From: Axinella damicornis
Taxonomy: Eukaryota; Porifera; Demospongiae; Axinellida; Axinellidae
Length of the DNA stretch: 64,000 nucleotides
Direction of reading: 5' to 3'
Assembly: GCA_963931865.1 (NCBI GenBank)
Contig: OZ007516.1
Location: 11,480,785-11,544,784, forward strand
The notes below the pieces were generated by a model. It searched no databases and was not told where the DNA came from. It saw only the letters and a program-made list of their open reading frames with translations. Numbering within the stretch: position 1 is the first letter of the stretch; each line of letters starts with the position of its first letter. Of this stretch, positions 10,870-21,959 are shown one piece after another. Both the position numbers and the translations under genes were made by a program.

Positions 10870-11301
10870 TGTAACTTTTTTTTGGCAGCAGGCGCATGTT
10901 TAAGCTGAAGTTTGCTGCAGAAGTGATATCACTGCCTGTGAGATCGATCTCACAGGCACCTTGGCAGTAGGTGTCCTTGCCTTGGTATATGGACAATATT
11001 ACTCAGGTATTACACTTCCAGCATTGGCTGAAGAATCAGGCCCCGGCATCTCAAGTCAACTGTTCCCTAGATGGATGACAAAGCCACCGAGTTCTCCCTG
11101 TCTGAAGACCAGGCAGTTTATAGTAGGGACATTCATATGGGTGTTGAGAGTCGAGATAGGCATTCACCCTGCTCACAGAATACAGTATAGGTAGCAATAT
11201 AGCTAAATCATGCGTACAGGGACTAACCTCAGTCTTATAAAGAGGGCCTCGTTTGATTGAACACAAGTACATCAGTCAACGCATCTTCCCCACTGTTTCT
11301 A
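10870..11301. other. No recognised feature
   Basis: Unique sequence containing a short inverted pair, CTGTGAGATCGATCTCACAG, at about 10935-10954. No gene seen. Confidence 0.4.
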
Positions 11302-12293
11302 ATTCAGCGATCTTGAGTAATAATTACGTATCGTTGCTAAGTGATCGTTTAAGTGCGCATGCGTACAAACATGAAAATGGCGTGACAAATGAAGCCATAG
11401 TTATTGAATGGGCAGCTGCAGCCGCCTGGTGAAGACTTGGAGGTAGCGAAAAAGCGATGGGACGTTGCACTGCTCGGTTGAAAATGCTGCTGTTTCGTGC
11501 GAAAACCATCGTGACAGATTGAGGCAACGTTGAGCTAAGTTGTCTGAAGAAGAAGAAGAAGAAGAAGAAGAAGAAGAAAGAAAGAAAAACAATTTGCCCG
11601 TTTTGCGAGTGCCTGGTGTGCGACGGGTTTTCGCGACGCGAGGAGCCTTGTTGGTCATGAAAACACTCGAAGATGAACGGTATGTGGTTATAAAGGCTTA
11701 TAAGTGTACCGTTTCTGAGATTTGGAGAGATTTTTTTGTATTGGCATATATTGCGTGTACGTCGTATCCCTACATACAGAGTCTACCGACTCTGTGATTC
11801 AGCGATCTTGAATAATAATTACGTATTGTTGCTAAGTGATCGTTTAAGTGCGCATGCGTACAAACATGAAAATGGCGTGACAAATGAAGCCATAGTTATT
11901 GAGTGGGCAGCTGCAGCCGCCTGGTGAAGACTTGGAGTTTGCGAAAAAGTGATGGGCTGGTGCACTGCTCGGTGTAAAATGCTGCTGTTTCGTGCGAAAA
12001 CCATCATGAGGGATTGAGGTGACGTTGAGCTAGCCCGTCTGAAAGAAGAAAGAAGAAAGAAGAAGAAGAAAGAAAAACAATTTGCTTGTTTTGCGAGTAC
12101 CTGGTGTGGTACTTTTGCGACGGTTTTTCGCGATGCGAGGAGTCTTGTTGGTCATGAAAACACTCGAAGATGAACGGTATGTTGTTATGAAGGCTTATAA
12201 GTGTACCGTTTCTGAGATTTGGAGAGATTTTTTTGTATTAGCATATATTGCGTGTACGTCGTATCCCTACATACAGAGTCTACCGACTCTGTG
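11302..12293. repeat. Tandem duplication, two units of about 495 bp
   Basis: Unit 1 (11302-11796) and unit 2 (11797-12293) match along their whole length, both beginning ATTCAGCGATCTTGA or its shortened form and ending CAGAGTCTACCGACTCTGTG. They differ by scattered substitutions and by the purine microsatellite inside: pure (GAA)n at 11543-11580 in unit 1, GAAA/GAA-mixed at 12043-12075 in unit 2. Each unit also holds an NRF1-like GCGCATGCGT just before ATGAAAATGGCG. No convincing protein is encoded. Confidence 0.9.
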
Positions 12294-12826
12294 ATATATA
12301 CTGGACATTACATGAACCATTGGCTGTGATTGTATTTTCCTTTAAGGGAAAGTAGCCGTGTCGTGTTCATACCGTTTGAGCTACCACGAGTTAGACCTGA
12401 TCTCATGGATGACAATGATTCTAGACAGCTGCAGAGATGCTGGTGATGCGGTGCCTCTCTTCAAACAGCTGGAGAAACTCTTTGAGGGAGCAAATAGGGA
12501 GGACATCAACAAGAAGGTTTCTGATTTTCACCTTGAGAAGGAGATGTACAGAATTCCATGCCCCCAGCACTTTGTGCACTCCAGTGTGTAAGAGTAAAGT
12601 GCTGGACCAAAGCCTTCCTTCCTCACACTCCCCACACAGCTGACCTGTTCTGTGAAGTGTCCACACGGTCAAGTTGGAGGTGTGGTTTGGTAGTCGGAAG
12701 AAAGATCGCTTGAGAAATGGATGTGCTGAGAGACGTAGGGACATGGACCAACTTCTGTGTCTCTAGTTGTGCTGTTGTAGATCATGAAATGGCTGGTGCT
12801 CAACAGGGTGGTATCTTCGCTGCACT
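12294..12826. other. Short hypothetical ORF only
   Basis: An ORF at 12358-12591 ends with a plausible soluble stretch (KQLEKLFEGANREDINKKV). No family recognised; it may be an exon fragment or chance. Confidence 0.25.
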
Positions 12827-13273
12827 AGATTGCATCTGCTTCTACACTACCGAGGTGACTTCATTAATTCTGCAGGCCTCACGGCTAAACCAGCTAAATG
12901 CCAGTTCGGGATGGCAGACTGTGTTAATCTGGGACATATCGTTGGCAGTGGGACTGTACGTCCTGAACTGTCAAAGGTCGAAGCGGTTGAGACATTCCCT
13001 AAACCGGGGACAAAGAAACAAGTGTGGGCATTCCTAGGTCTGACGGGTTATTATAGGAAGCTCATTCCTGAATACTCGACAATTGCTACTCCTCTCACTG
13101 ACCTCACCAGGAAAGGGGGCCAAACTCAATCGTCTGGAGTGCCAACTGTGAGACAGCATTTGGGGAGCTGAAGAAGCGATTGTGTTCATCGCCAGTACTC
13201 CGCAGTCCCGATTTTGACTGACTGTTTGTTCTACAGACTGATGCCTCAAATCGTGGTGTTGGTGCTGTGCTGA
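12827..13273 (+). pseudogene. Ty3/Gypsy pol fragment (RT end to RNase H start)
   Basis: The first frame gives GLTAKPAKCQFG, LGHIVGSGTVRP, FLGLTGYYRK and then a frameshift near 13125. The second frame continues with ETAFGELKKRLCSSPVL, a TGA at 13219, and LQTDASNRGVGAVL. This is the standard order at the junction of reverse transcriptase thumb and RNase H in Ty3/Gypsy retrotransposons; QTDAS holds the first RNase H aspartate. The YxDD catalytic part is missing on the 5' side and the rest of RNase H and integrase on the 3' side, where the homology stops at a run of G. Dead fragment. Confidence 0.85.
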
Positions 13274-13298
13274 GGGGGGGGGGGGGGGGGGGGGGGGG
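13274..13298. repeat. Homopolymer of 25 G
   Basis: Twenty-five consecutive G directly at the 3' break of the Gypsy fragment. This may be a true G-run able to form quadruplex DNA or an assembly artefact at a gap. Confidence 0.9.
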
Positions 13299-15872
13299 TG
13301 AGAGACTGAGGTTGATTATGTTTTCTTCACTTAATGATTTGTGCTATAGGGCTACTAGCCAATATACTTTGGTGGGTTTTGATGGTTGTGCAATGTTTAT
13401 ACCTTAGGCATCACCTTATGTCCTAAGTTGGAGTTAGCTGAGAGTTGTGCAACTTTGTCACCCAGGTCATCTATTCGGCTTGTATCATTAGTTTTGCACT
13501 TCCTGAGACAGTTCTTTTGGTTGAATATGTAATATTTATCCATGTGGTTTCCTTTCTGTAGTCAGCTGCTCTTAGCTCTGGCACTGATTATTTATTAGAT
13601 CATTGGTTTTGTAAGCAATTTAAGGTACCACTTTTCTGTCTCAAGTATCGGTGAACATCCATTTGCAGTTGACTATCTATTAGAGTTTGAGGATTCTGTT
13701 GTTCTTGCGGTGGCGTGAGGCGGAATCTTTACAACATTTTGCCTATCAGATGCCAAGCAGATTATAGCATAGCAATGTTCTTGTTGGCATAGGGATCACA
13801 CAATGTGCAGACATACTCCAGGACATACGTACACAGTGGAGGTAAAGGCTCAGCACTGTTGCACCCTACGTACCCAGTGGTAGTTGTAATCTTGCTAGAC
13901 CATTCGCTGGTACTGATTATACGGACCATCCATTTGTCTCCACTGTCACTGTGCATCGCAACTAATTAATTTGCTTTATTACATTTTCTTCCTCTGTTTC
14001 TGCATATAAAGTTGCATTAGTTTAGAGATAACATGCTATACAGGAAATAGCAAAAATAGCTACAGTTGGATGAGTACTGAGGGGAGAATCCCTTCTTGTA
14101 CAAAATCCTTGTTGCGCAAAGATTAGTTGTAGCTACATTTGGTTCCAAATGGTTGGTTCCAGTTGTCAGCCCCACACAGACAAGGGATGCAGCCATTCTC
14201 CGTGTCTGATAGGGAGACGCTGGTACTGCCGTGGTTCATCTGATAGTCAAATGTGAGCTGTTTAAAGGTTCTTTGTATTAGTACTTACGTTTATGGGCTC
14301 ATGTTTGCATTTCATATGGCTATACGTGCCCTGTGCAATCAACTGCACACTACACTTTCATAGCAGAAAAGGGGATGGTGAAGCTGGCAGGAAGGGACTA
14401 TACAAGTGGGTGTATAGGGTATGTATCAATGACAGCAACTGAATTCTGTGCCCTCTCCTCAGATCCAAAAGGAGTAAGTATTCAGACTCAATGAATTCTA
14501 TGCCAAGATCCAAAATGAATACATCCCAGTCAGCGTGTACATGTATATTAGAGAGTTTGGTAGAATCTCTCACAGTGTTGCAAGGTCACCTCTTCTGTTC
14601 AGCATGCTGTGAACAACTCAATGTCTCAAATGCATCATCATCGATTCAATCATAAAAGTATCATAAAGGCAAGCAAAGGCTTGAGACAAAGGAGGCAAGA
14701 GAATGGGGCATCGCTGAGAAACTTTAATCAGGACACTCATGGTCATGTGCACCTATACAGCACATGACCATGCAGCACACTGCAAGTGATCAAAGACTGG
14801 CCGGAAGTAGGACTCAAATTGCCTGTGAATGAGGCTATACTATTTCGCATAGATTTCAACACACATGACAGTGTGTGCATTTGCCTAGCCTAGCTGCAGC
14901 TAGCAACAAAATCTGTGTGGGAAAGTCTGGAGTGAAATCATTCAGATTGAGTTGGTCGGGGCAGCTCGTAGGTGTACCGGTCCAGATTTGTGACAGAACA
15001 CTAGCTAGCTGCTTCCTGTCATTGACTGCGTTCAGGTTGACCCAGAACTTGAGAAGCCAGTTAACTCTTCTGTATACAATAACCAAGTCTTCAACTGGAG
15101 AGGTTGATCACTACAGAACTCATTATTACACTCTCTAATACATGATTACAGTATTCATTCCCACTACATGTATCTCAGCTGCAATGAGACATACAGTATC
15201 TTAAGGGTGTTGCAATGTGGACACTGAAAGTTGTCCATCCCTTAGTTGGGTGTTTTTTCACACGATTGTGTTGGACGTCTTTGAGTGGGTTTTGTCTTTT
15301 CTCACATAGTCCAAAGACGAGATTGCTTTACAGAACGCAGCTGCGCTAATCCGATCTGAATGGGGCTTGAGAACATGTCCATACACTACTATGTAGGGTG
15401 CACTGAGTTACACATACATATATGTCGTTGGAATGCAATCGTTCACCATAAATGAAACGGAAACCTGTACCTCCAATTTGGAACCATCATTCTACTCCAA
15501 AGTCCAGTTTCCAGCAAAATTTGGCGTTCCATACATACAGACGGCATATCAAGAAATCAAAGAACTGAAACTTAAACTCTGGTCCAATGTATTTTTCACA
15601 TCATCATACCAACAGTACTCTTGCTATTCAATATAGCATTCTGTCCATTTTTGCACCTTTCAGTACACTCTCAATTAGCCTTAGTATTGCCACCTTTGTA
15701 TTCACTGCACGCACTGCAAAGACACAATGTTATTTCCCACATCTAAGTATCGTTATCATCTTTCATTCACATACCGATATGGGTTTTTGACCTTACTTCT
15801 TTGCCGTTTGTGCACCAATCCGTCCTGATGATTTTTCTTCATTCTGTTTCTTTTCCTTTGTATTTCTCTCCC
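13299..15872. other. No recognised feature in about 2.5 kb
   Basis: Only short ORFs without motifs. A small inverted pair, CATGGTCATGTGC against GCACATGACCATG, occurs at about 14738-14774. Confidence 0.45.
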
Positions 15873-16002
15873 CTGCCAGCATGGCCTCCACATCACTTCA
15901 CGTCTTGTTCCTCACGTTCGAAACAGACTACTCTTGACCTGTCAGCATGGCCTCCACATCACTTGACGTCTTGTTCCTCACGTTCAAAACAGACTACTCT
16001 TG
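15873..16002. repeat. 65-bp tandem duplication
   Basis: Two adjacent units (15873-15937 and 15938-16002) starting CCTGCCAGCATGGCCTCCAC are over 93% identical. Each contains ATGGCCTCC in a fair initiation context followed by a short open frame; the first ends at TGA after about 17 codons. Confidence 0.85.
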
Positions 16003-16071
16003 GCTTGCGGCCCCAGCTAAGACCGCAGGGAAAGCGCTTGCTTAGGGTTAGCACTTTGAAGTCGAGACACC

Positions 16072-16194
16072 ATGGCTAGCAAAGGGAAGAGGGAGTGTTC
16101 TGATGAGCTCTGCACTCTGTGCAACGGAAAACTATGGTCTTACTATTCGCATGCTGAAGGGTTGGTAGTGGAACTGTGTGAGTTTCTTTACTAG
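16072..16194 (+). CDS. Hypothetical 40-aa ORF, possible first exon
   Basis: The ATG has a strong initiation context (ACACCATGG). The peptide includes a cysteine cluster (CSDELCTLCNGKLW) suggestive of a zinc-binding start, and GTGAGT-like donors occur near its end. No family recognised and no downstream exon identified. Confidence 0.2.
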   Translation: MASKGKRECSDELCTLCNGKLWSYYSHAEGLVVELCEFLY

Positions 16195-16463
16195 GAATTC
16201 TGCAACATGCATTTGCAAAGCATCTAAACTGAGTATAAGGCAGGGGATGATGTGTGCGGCTGCAGGGAAACAGCATGTCCCTTGGTGGGAGAAAGGCAAT
16301 TGCAAAGGAACAGAAAGTAAACTGTTGTGTGCCTTCTTGAAATCTTGATGTGCATGATACCATTGCAAGCACCCATTCTCCATGAGGAAGACGGGGAATG
16401 TAAGACAACTGTGATCATTTTCTGTACGAAAAGTATATTGTATACTTCAAAGATATACATACT

Positions 16464-16623
16464 AGTTAATGTACCGCGGCGAGTGCACTACGGGATTTAT
16501 TGCACGAGGGGCGGGTCGAGAGGCAAATACAGCACGAGGCGTAGCCGAGTGCTGTATTTGCCTCGAGACCCCGCCCCGAGTGCAATAAATCCCGTAGTGC
16601 ACGAGACTTGCGGTACATTAACT
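16464..16623. repeat. 160-bp palindrome (foldback)
   Basis: The left arm AGTTAATGTACCGC, then GTGCACTACGGGATTTATTG and GCAAATACAGCAC, is mirrored to ATTAACT at 16623. The loop is GAGGCGTAGCCGA. Arms match over about 73 bp with few mismatches. It lies 67 bp upstream of the Crypton-like ATG and could be an independent foldback MITE or that element's own 5' structure. It is GC-richer than its surroundings. Confidence 0.85.
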
Positions 16624-16634
16624 GGTTTATTGTG

Positions 16635-16642
16635 TGACGTCA
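16635..16642. promoter_or_regulatory. CRE-like site TGACGTCA
   Basis: A perfect palindromic cAMP-response element core lies 49 bp upstream of the ATG at 16691. Position suits a promoter element for the Crypton-like gene; function is inferred. Confidence 0.35.
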
Positions 16643-16690
16643 CAGAATTCAGTACTAGGCTGGTAGCAGCTATAGCGCTAGTGGCTAGCT

Positions 16691-17618
16691 ATGGATCCTG
16701 TGCCGCGAGAGTTGTTTCCGAAGCGCTGTCCGGTTATCAGCCCCAGTTTGATGAAACCCGAATGGAGTGATCCGTCGAAGTTCAAGTTCAATCCGGCGTT
16801 TGACCTCGGCTTCCCCAAGTTTACTGACCCTGACTACGAACATTACGCTACGTTGTTGGACGGAATCTCTGATATAGACGACGATCCGCTGAAGCCAGAG
16901 CGACCACCGTCTAAGCGCTTCAAGCACTGTGAGCATGGCGAGGAGGCAACGTCTGCAGCTTCCGCTTTGAAAGTTGTGACCAACCACAAGCGTATCACTA
17001 CCTCGCCGGACAGAGTGAAAGCTGCGCGTGGTGTGATCCCGTCCAATACAGAAGCCAGTACACGGTGGGCTGTGAAGAACTTCAACTTATGGGCCACAAA
17101 CCGTTCGGCTGTAAACCCAAGTGATCCTGTACCAGCTGATCTCCTTGGAAGCCACGATCCAAACCTTGTGTGTAGGTGGCTTTGCCGGTATGTGATGGAA
17201 ACTAGGAAAGAAGATGGTCATCCGTATCCCCCCTCGACGCTACAATCTCTATTGAGTGGCATCAATCGTGTTCTTCAAAGCAACCATGCTCCCTTCTCTG
17301 TGCTTGACTGCGATCACACGAATGTTCAATAGTGGTGTGCCTGAAAAAATTATTGCAGAAAATTCAGGTCACAGGAGCACAAAGGCTCTCCGTTGTTATG
17401 AACGCACATCAAGCGAGCAGCAAAAAGCTGTCAGTAAGATCATCAGCAACCCTGGAGGTGTGATTCAGCCATCAGCTACGGAATGCTTTGGAGGTAATGG
17501 AAGCCACAAAGCTACTCCAGAAAGCAAGCCTGTACTTGGTACTCCTCGGCCCAATCCACTTGCTCACACATTCTCTGGTAGCTTTTCTAACTGTACTATT
17601 AATGTTTCTCTGAAGTAG
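16691..17618 (+). pseudogene. Crypton-like tyrosine recombinase, internally deleted
   Basis: The N-terminal frame (16691-17332) starts MDPVPRELFPKRC, has a disordered acidic/basic region, and then the core-binding type domain NTEASTRWAVKNFNLWATNR, DPVPADLL and CRWLCRYVMETRKEDG with YPPSTLQSLLSGINR. From about 17290 the homology continues in another frame: LTAITRMFNSGVPEKIIAEN, SGHRSTKALRCYERTS. This is the DUF3504/Crypton family, including the domesticated KCTD1, ZMYM and QRICH1 relatives in vertebrates. The C-terminal tyrosine (CYERT) and the GHRS histidine remain, but the segment with the first catalytic arginine, the lysine and the H-x-x-R box is gone, joined out of frame at about 17290. 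About 150-200 residues are missing compared with full-length enzymes, so it cannot recombine. Upstream are a CRE-like site and a palindrome. Confidence 0.8.
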
Positions 17619-17619
17619 G

Positions 17620-18335
17620 TGATTTCATTACTTTGTAGTCTCTGTTCTAGATATCTGTACATTTGTAGAGTTTCAGTCCAAACAATTCCGTAATGAACTT
17701 TGGCAAATATTGAACATGTGTGCATGGTATGGGATTTATAGCCCAGAAAAACCCTCTGATCTTGTATGGCTTCACACAATAAAATTCATTACAGCTAAAC
17801 TCTTAGCGTTCACATCCCACCAGTTGCACCAAGGAAGGATTTTTCTCCAGGTTTTCTGGTTTCCCTTCGCAGGAAAGGGCTTCAAACTACGTACCATTCA
17901 ATTGCTTCCTGGCCAATCCTGCCCGTCTGGGAAATGTTTCGTAATGAGTGTTGTACAATGAAGTATGGAGGTACATACATATAAAGACTGTATCTGAGAA
18001 ATTGCAGGTCTTCTAGGTACAAGGGTAACGCACTGCTAGTCCGTATACTCTGGCAGTTACAGTAAAATTATCAAGATTGGGCCGCCTTCTCTGTTACCCC
18101 AATCCTCAGGTCAAGGTATGCGGTTAGACATTGGAACACATTACTACCTCCCAGAGGTAGACAAGATTATTATTATTGCTCACCATTTTTTGTGTTGTTG
18201 TTCTATATCCTTTTTCCTTTCAAAGTCCCGCTCATTGGCCTCTGGCTATTGGGAGCGACTGTACCCTTGTTCCGATGATGGTCAGTTTCATAAGATAATG
18301 CCACTTCAACTCCTTCCTCCATACCTTTTCTGCTT
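17620..18335. other. No recognised feature
   Basis: ORFs 17710-17961 and 18118-18540 show no motif; the latter runs into the satellite. Confidence 0.4.
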
Positions 18336-18336
18336 C

Positions 18337-19500
18337 CTATATCCTCTCCCCCTGCTTCGTCCATCCCCTCTCCCCTTCTATCACCTCTCTCACAGCTTCT
18401 TTCTCCATCAGCTCCCCCTGCTTCCTACATCCCCATTCCCTTGCTTCCTCCATCTGCTCTCTCGCTGCCTCCTCCATTCCCTCTCCCTTGCTTCTTCTAT
18501 TCCCTCTCTTGCTGCTTCCTCCATCTCCATTCGTCTTTAATTCCCCTGCTTCCTCCACCCCCTCTTCCTCCATCCCCTCTCCGCCTGCTTCCTCCACCTT
18601 CTCTTCTCCTGCTTCCTCCACCACCATCCCCCTGCTTCCTCCACCTCCTCTCCCCTTGCTTCCTCCACCACCTCTCCCCTTGCTTCCTCCACCACCTCTT
18701 CTCCTACTGCCTCCACCTCCTCTTTTCCTGCTTCCTCCATCACCTCTCCCCTGCTTCCTCCACCTCCTCTCCCCTTGCTTCCTCCACCACCTCTCCCCTT
18801 GCTTCCTCCACCACCTCTTCTCCTACTGCCTCCACCTCCTCTTTTCCTGCTTCCTCCATCACCTCTCCCCTGCTTCCTCCACCTCCTCTTCTCCTGCTTC
18901 CTCCACCACCTCTCCCCCTGCTTCTTCCACCACCTCTTCTCCTGCTGCCTCCACCTCCTCTTCTCCTGCTTCCTCCATCACCTCTCCCCTGCTTCCTCCA
19001 CCACCTCTCCCCTGCTTCCTCCACCACCTCTTCTTCTGTTGCCTCCACCTCCTCTTCTCCTGCTTCCTCCACCACCTCTCCCTTGCTTCCTCCACATCCT
19101 CTTCCTCCATCACCTCTCCCTCTGCTTCCTCCACCTCCTCTTCTCCTGCTTCCTCCACCACCTCTCCCCTTGCTTCCTCCACCACCTCTTCTCCTGCTGC
19201 CTCCACCTCTCCCCTTGCTTCTCCACTACCTCTCCCCTTGCTTCCACCACCACCTCCACCACCTCTCCCCCTGCTTCCTCCACCACCTCTTCTCCTGCTG
19301 CCTCCACCTCTCCCCCTGCTTCTCCACCACCTCTCCCCCTGCTTCCACCACCTCCTCTCCCCCGCTTCCTCCACCACCTCTCCCCCTGCTTCCTCCACCA
19401 CCTCTCCCCCTGCTTCCTCCACCACCTCTTCTCCTGCTTCCTCCACCACCTCTCCCCCTGCTTCTTCTACCACCTCTTCTCTTGCTTCCTCCACCATCTA
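18337..19500. repeat. Pyrimidine-rich 24-bp satellite with higher-order structure
   Basis: About 1.16 kb of units resembling CTCCCCCTGCTTCCTCCACC plus ACCT (24 bp). The 5' end is degenerate and the 3' half regular. A higher-order repeat of about 120 bp is visible (18640-18760 against 18762-18880). The plus strand is almost all C and T with rare G and A. Because 24 is a multiple of three and the unit has no stop, several frames on both strands stay open for 200-360 codons (LLPPPPL-type, GGGSRRRG-type and EEAGEEVVEE-type repeats). This is expected of the repeat and is not evidence of a gene. Confidence 0.9.
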
Positions 19501-19830
19501 ATTTTACTATCATAGAACCCATATAGTTATTTGGTATGAGGAAAAAAGTGAATCACACAACTACATCCCAAAATAGTAAATCAACCAGCCATAGTAGGCC
19601 ACTGGAGGGGCTGCTGGTCCATGGCAAAAGTGTGTTTGTTGCTGTTGCAATAGTGCAGCACGCAGCTATATTAAACCTGTTAGTAAACTTGGGGAGAACA
19701 AGCAACAGTACTCTGACACAGCCACGGTATGGTGGGTTGAAGCATGTAAAGAGGTGGGAGGGGGGAGAGAGATGATTAGATTCATTATATTGTAGTTTTG
19801 AGCAAGAATTTTGCAATCTGCTGTACTGCC
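19501..19830. other. No recognised feature
   Basis: Transition from the satellite to the hAT remnant; a minus-strand ORF (19553-20005) is a shadow. Confidence 0.3.
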
Positions 19831-19844
19831 TGTGCCTGCAACTG

Positions 19845-20762
19845 ATGCACAGAGCATTGGATGTCATGAAGGATGCCTTTCTGCAGTTCCAGATTCCTAT
19901 GGCAAAAGTTCCCATTGCCAATGCTACAACGGATGCAGTACTACGTATGGCTAGAGCAAAGGGTGGAGCACCAGAAAAGATGGAGGAGCCCCGAGCTGCG
20001 GTCACCCACTGCTATGCCCATACGCTCAACCTTGGTGTCAGTGACACCATTAAGTACTTGCAAGCTATGAAGGACTGCCTATGTAGATACGAGTTTTGAA
20101 CTGATGAAGTTGATCAAGGGATTTGGTGCCCTTGACAGGGATAACTGGGCCTAGATTAGAGACAATGCACTAATTGACTACCAATACCGAATCAACTGAA
20201 CTACTCAACTACTCAACTGAACTACTGAACATGTGGAGTTGAAACACACAAATGGTTCGTGGTTTTACACCCACATTCAAGGTCACAAGTGCAAGAGAAC
20301 ACAATCACTTACAGTCAATGGGACTTTACCTGGCTGAATCATGGGACTACATCTACATGCTTTAGGAAAACCAAAATGCTTTCAGTAAGGAGCTGGAACA
20401 AGACATTCCCAGCATTTGATATTCTGAATCAGAACAGTCACTAGACCAGCCGCCGCCCATTCCATTCAGACACCATTAAGTACTTGCAAGTTATGAATTA
20501 AGGACTGCCTAGATATGAGTTTTGAACTGATCAAGTAGATCAAGTTCTTCCCAAAGTGGCCATGCTGTGTGATCTGAAGAAGGGGATTGGCAGCAATGAT
20601 TCTGGTGTACAAACCATGTGTCCAACAGGGCAGACTGTCCGTGCTGAATCTTTTGTCAGCATAATTGCAAACTACAACAACATCCAGCTGCTTTGGGAGA
20701 CTGAAGCACATCAACATCCGACACAGAGATGGAGGGAGGCCATGCAGCAGCGATGCCCACAG
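19845..20762 (+). pseudogene. hAT-like transposase (ZMYM1/DUF4371 type), split
   Basis: The first block (19845-20130) gives FQIPMAKV, EEPRAAVTHCYAHTLNLGVS and DTIKYLQAMKD. The T-H-C-Y-x-H-x-L-N-L motif is diagnostic of ZMYM1-like hAT transposases of the DUF4371 type. The second block (20472-20762) repeats TIKYLQVM, then AMLCDLKKGIGSNDSGV, TMCPTGQTVRAESFVSIIAN and YNNIQLLWET, which are the following conserved segments (canonical CPTRWTVRAxSL). About 340 bp separate them, and roughly 75 bp of coding sequence is present at both junctions. Several stops and frameshifts make it non-functional. The C-terminal dimerisation domain is absent here, but similar domains occur at 55.6-56.8 kb. Confidence 0.7.
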
Positions 20763-20769
20763 TGAAGAC

Positions 20770-21800
20770 CCTTGAAGGCAGTCAAATCTTACCTGAGTAC
20801 AGGCAAGACTGAACCACCTCATGATCCTGTACACCACCGAGACTTGACTGACAGACTTGGAATGAAGCCATAAGAAGCACAATTGTTTTTAATCCTTGAT
20901 GTCATGCATGCATGATGGATAAATATGTTTCTTGAAAAGAACTTCCAAAACAGCTAGTAGCCAAACAGCTGCCATAGTAGCCGAACACAAGGATGCTAAC
21001 TGAACAGCCATGAGACTGAACAATTAACATACATGGAGACTGCAATGGTAACATCAAATCAACTGAGTAGCCATAGTCACTATGGCAACTTAACTGTAAC
21101 AATGGTAGCCAAGCAACCATGGCAATCTAATGGCAACCATGACCTTATGCAAGAAAGAGGTAAAGAATTATACTGAAGGTAGCCTTCAGGGGCGAATAAA
21201 AGGGGAACAATCTGTACCAACAGCTGTTGACAACAATCAGTTCCTCACCATCAGTGTACGGATCAGTTTGACAGAGGTATCTACACTAACTACTACACAG
21301 CGACAGCTAACACACTTGCAAAACAGTGACCTGGATTAGGCCGTGGTGATAACCCGGACCGGACAGGACCGGATCGGACTGACCGGAAGTGAACTTAGCA
21401 ATAATTTTGTAGAGCAACTTAGCGCTAGCTAAACGACTCGGAAGTTTTCAACTAATAACAGAGGGTGATATAATTGACCACCAAGGGTACATGTATATCC
21501 AGTAACCCCTCAGAGGCCACCAGCTCATGAAGCCATACTCTAGGTCTAATTTGCACCAAGGCAGCAAATCAACTTGGAGAACTGTTTTGTGGCATAGAGT
21601 TGGCATATAACAACCGCCCTCAGTTTTGGCTGAATAGTTTGCCAGCTGAGATCAAGAAATTATGTGTTCAAAATGCTCCTGTTTGGGAGATCCTTGAGTG
21701 GGGATGCTGTGACAGCGCTTCTGATAAAGAAGACTTCAAGTAACCTCTGAAGAAGGTGGCGAAAGGAAATGGTGGGAAGCAGAAACCATGTTTGTTGCGC
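20770..21800. other. No recognised gene
   Basis: Contains a run rich in AGCCA/ATGGCA words (20945-21140) and a short GGACCGGA cluster (21351-21380). ORF 21130-21339 has no motif. Confidence 0.4.
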
Positions 21801-21955
21801 CGTCATCGAGTGTTGAAATGGAGAAGATGTGCAAGGGCTTTGTTCCAAAGAACACACAGAGGCTACTAACTGGGCGGTTAGAGAGTGTTTGATGAGCGGA
21901 GAGCGGAGAGGAACCAAGCGGTGATTGACACTGGCGAACTACTCGCTGTCGCGGT
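21800..21955 (+). pseudogene. Crypton-like recombinase N-terminal scrap
   Basis: EMEKMCKGFVPKNT is followed, after a 2-nt frame change, by EATNWAVRECLMSGERRG (about 21812-21925). This matches the spacing of the P-x-N-T-x-x-x-T-x-W-A-V segment in the Crypton-like ORF at 17.05 kb. It is short and isolated. Confidence 0.4.
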
Positions 21956-21959
21956 TCGT

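Noticed and set aside
10547..10874. Matching ORFs on opposite strands across the palindrome
   Set aside because: The same peptide on both strands is a consequence of inverted symmetry, not of two genes.
18441..19526. ORFs of 200-360 codons on both strands with proline/leucine or glycine/arginine repeats
   Set aside because: They are the automatic result of a stop-free 24-bp repeat; several frames are open at once and no non-repeat domain is attached.
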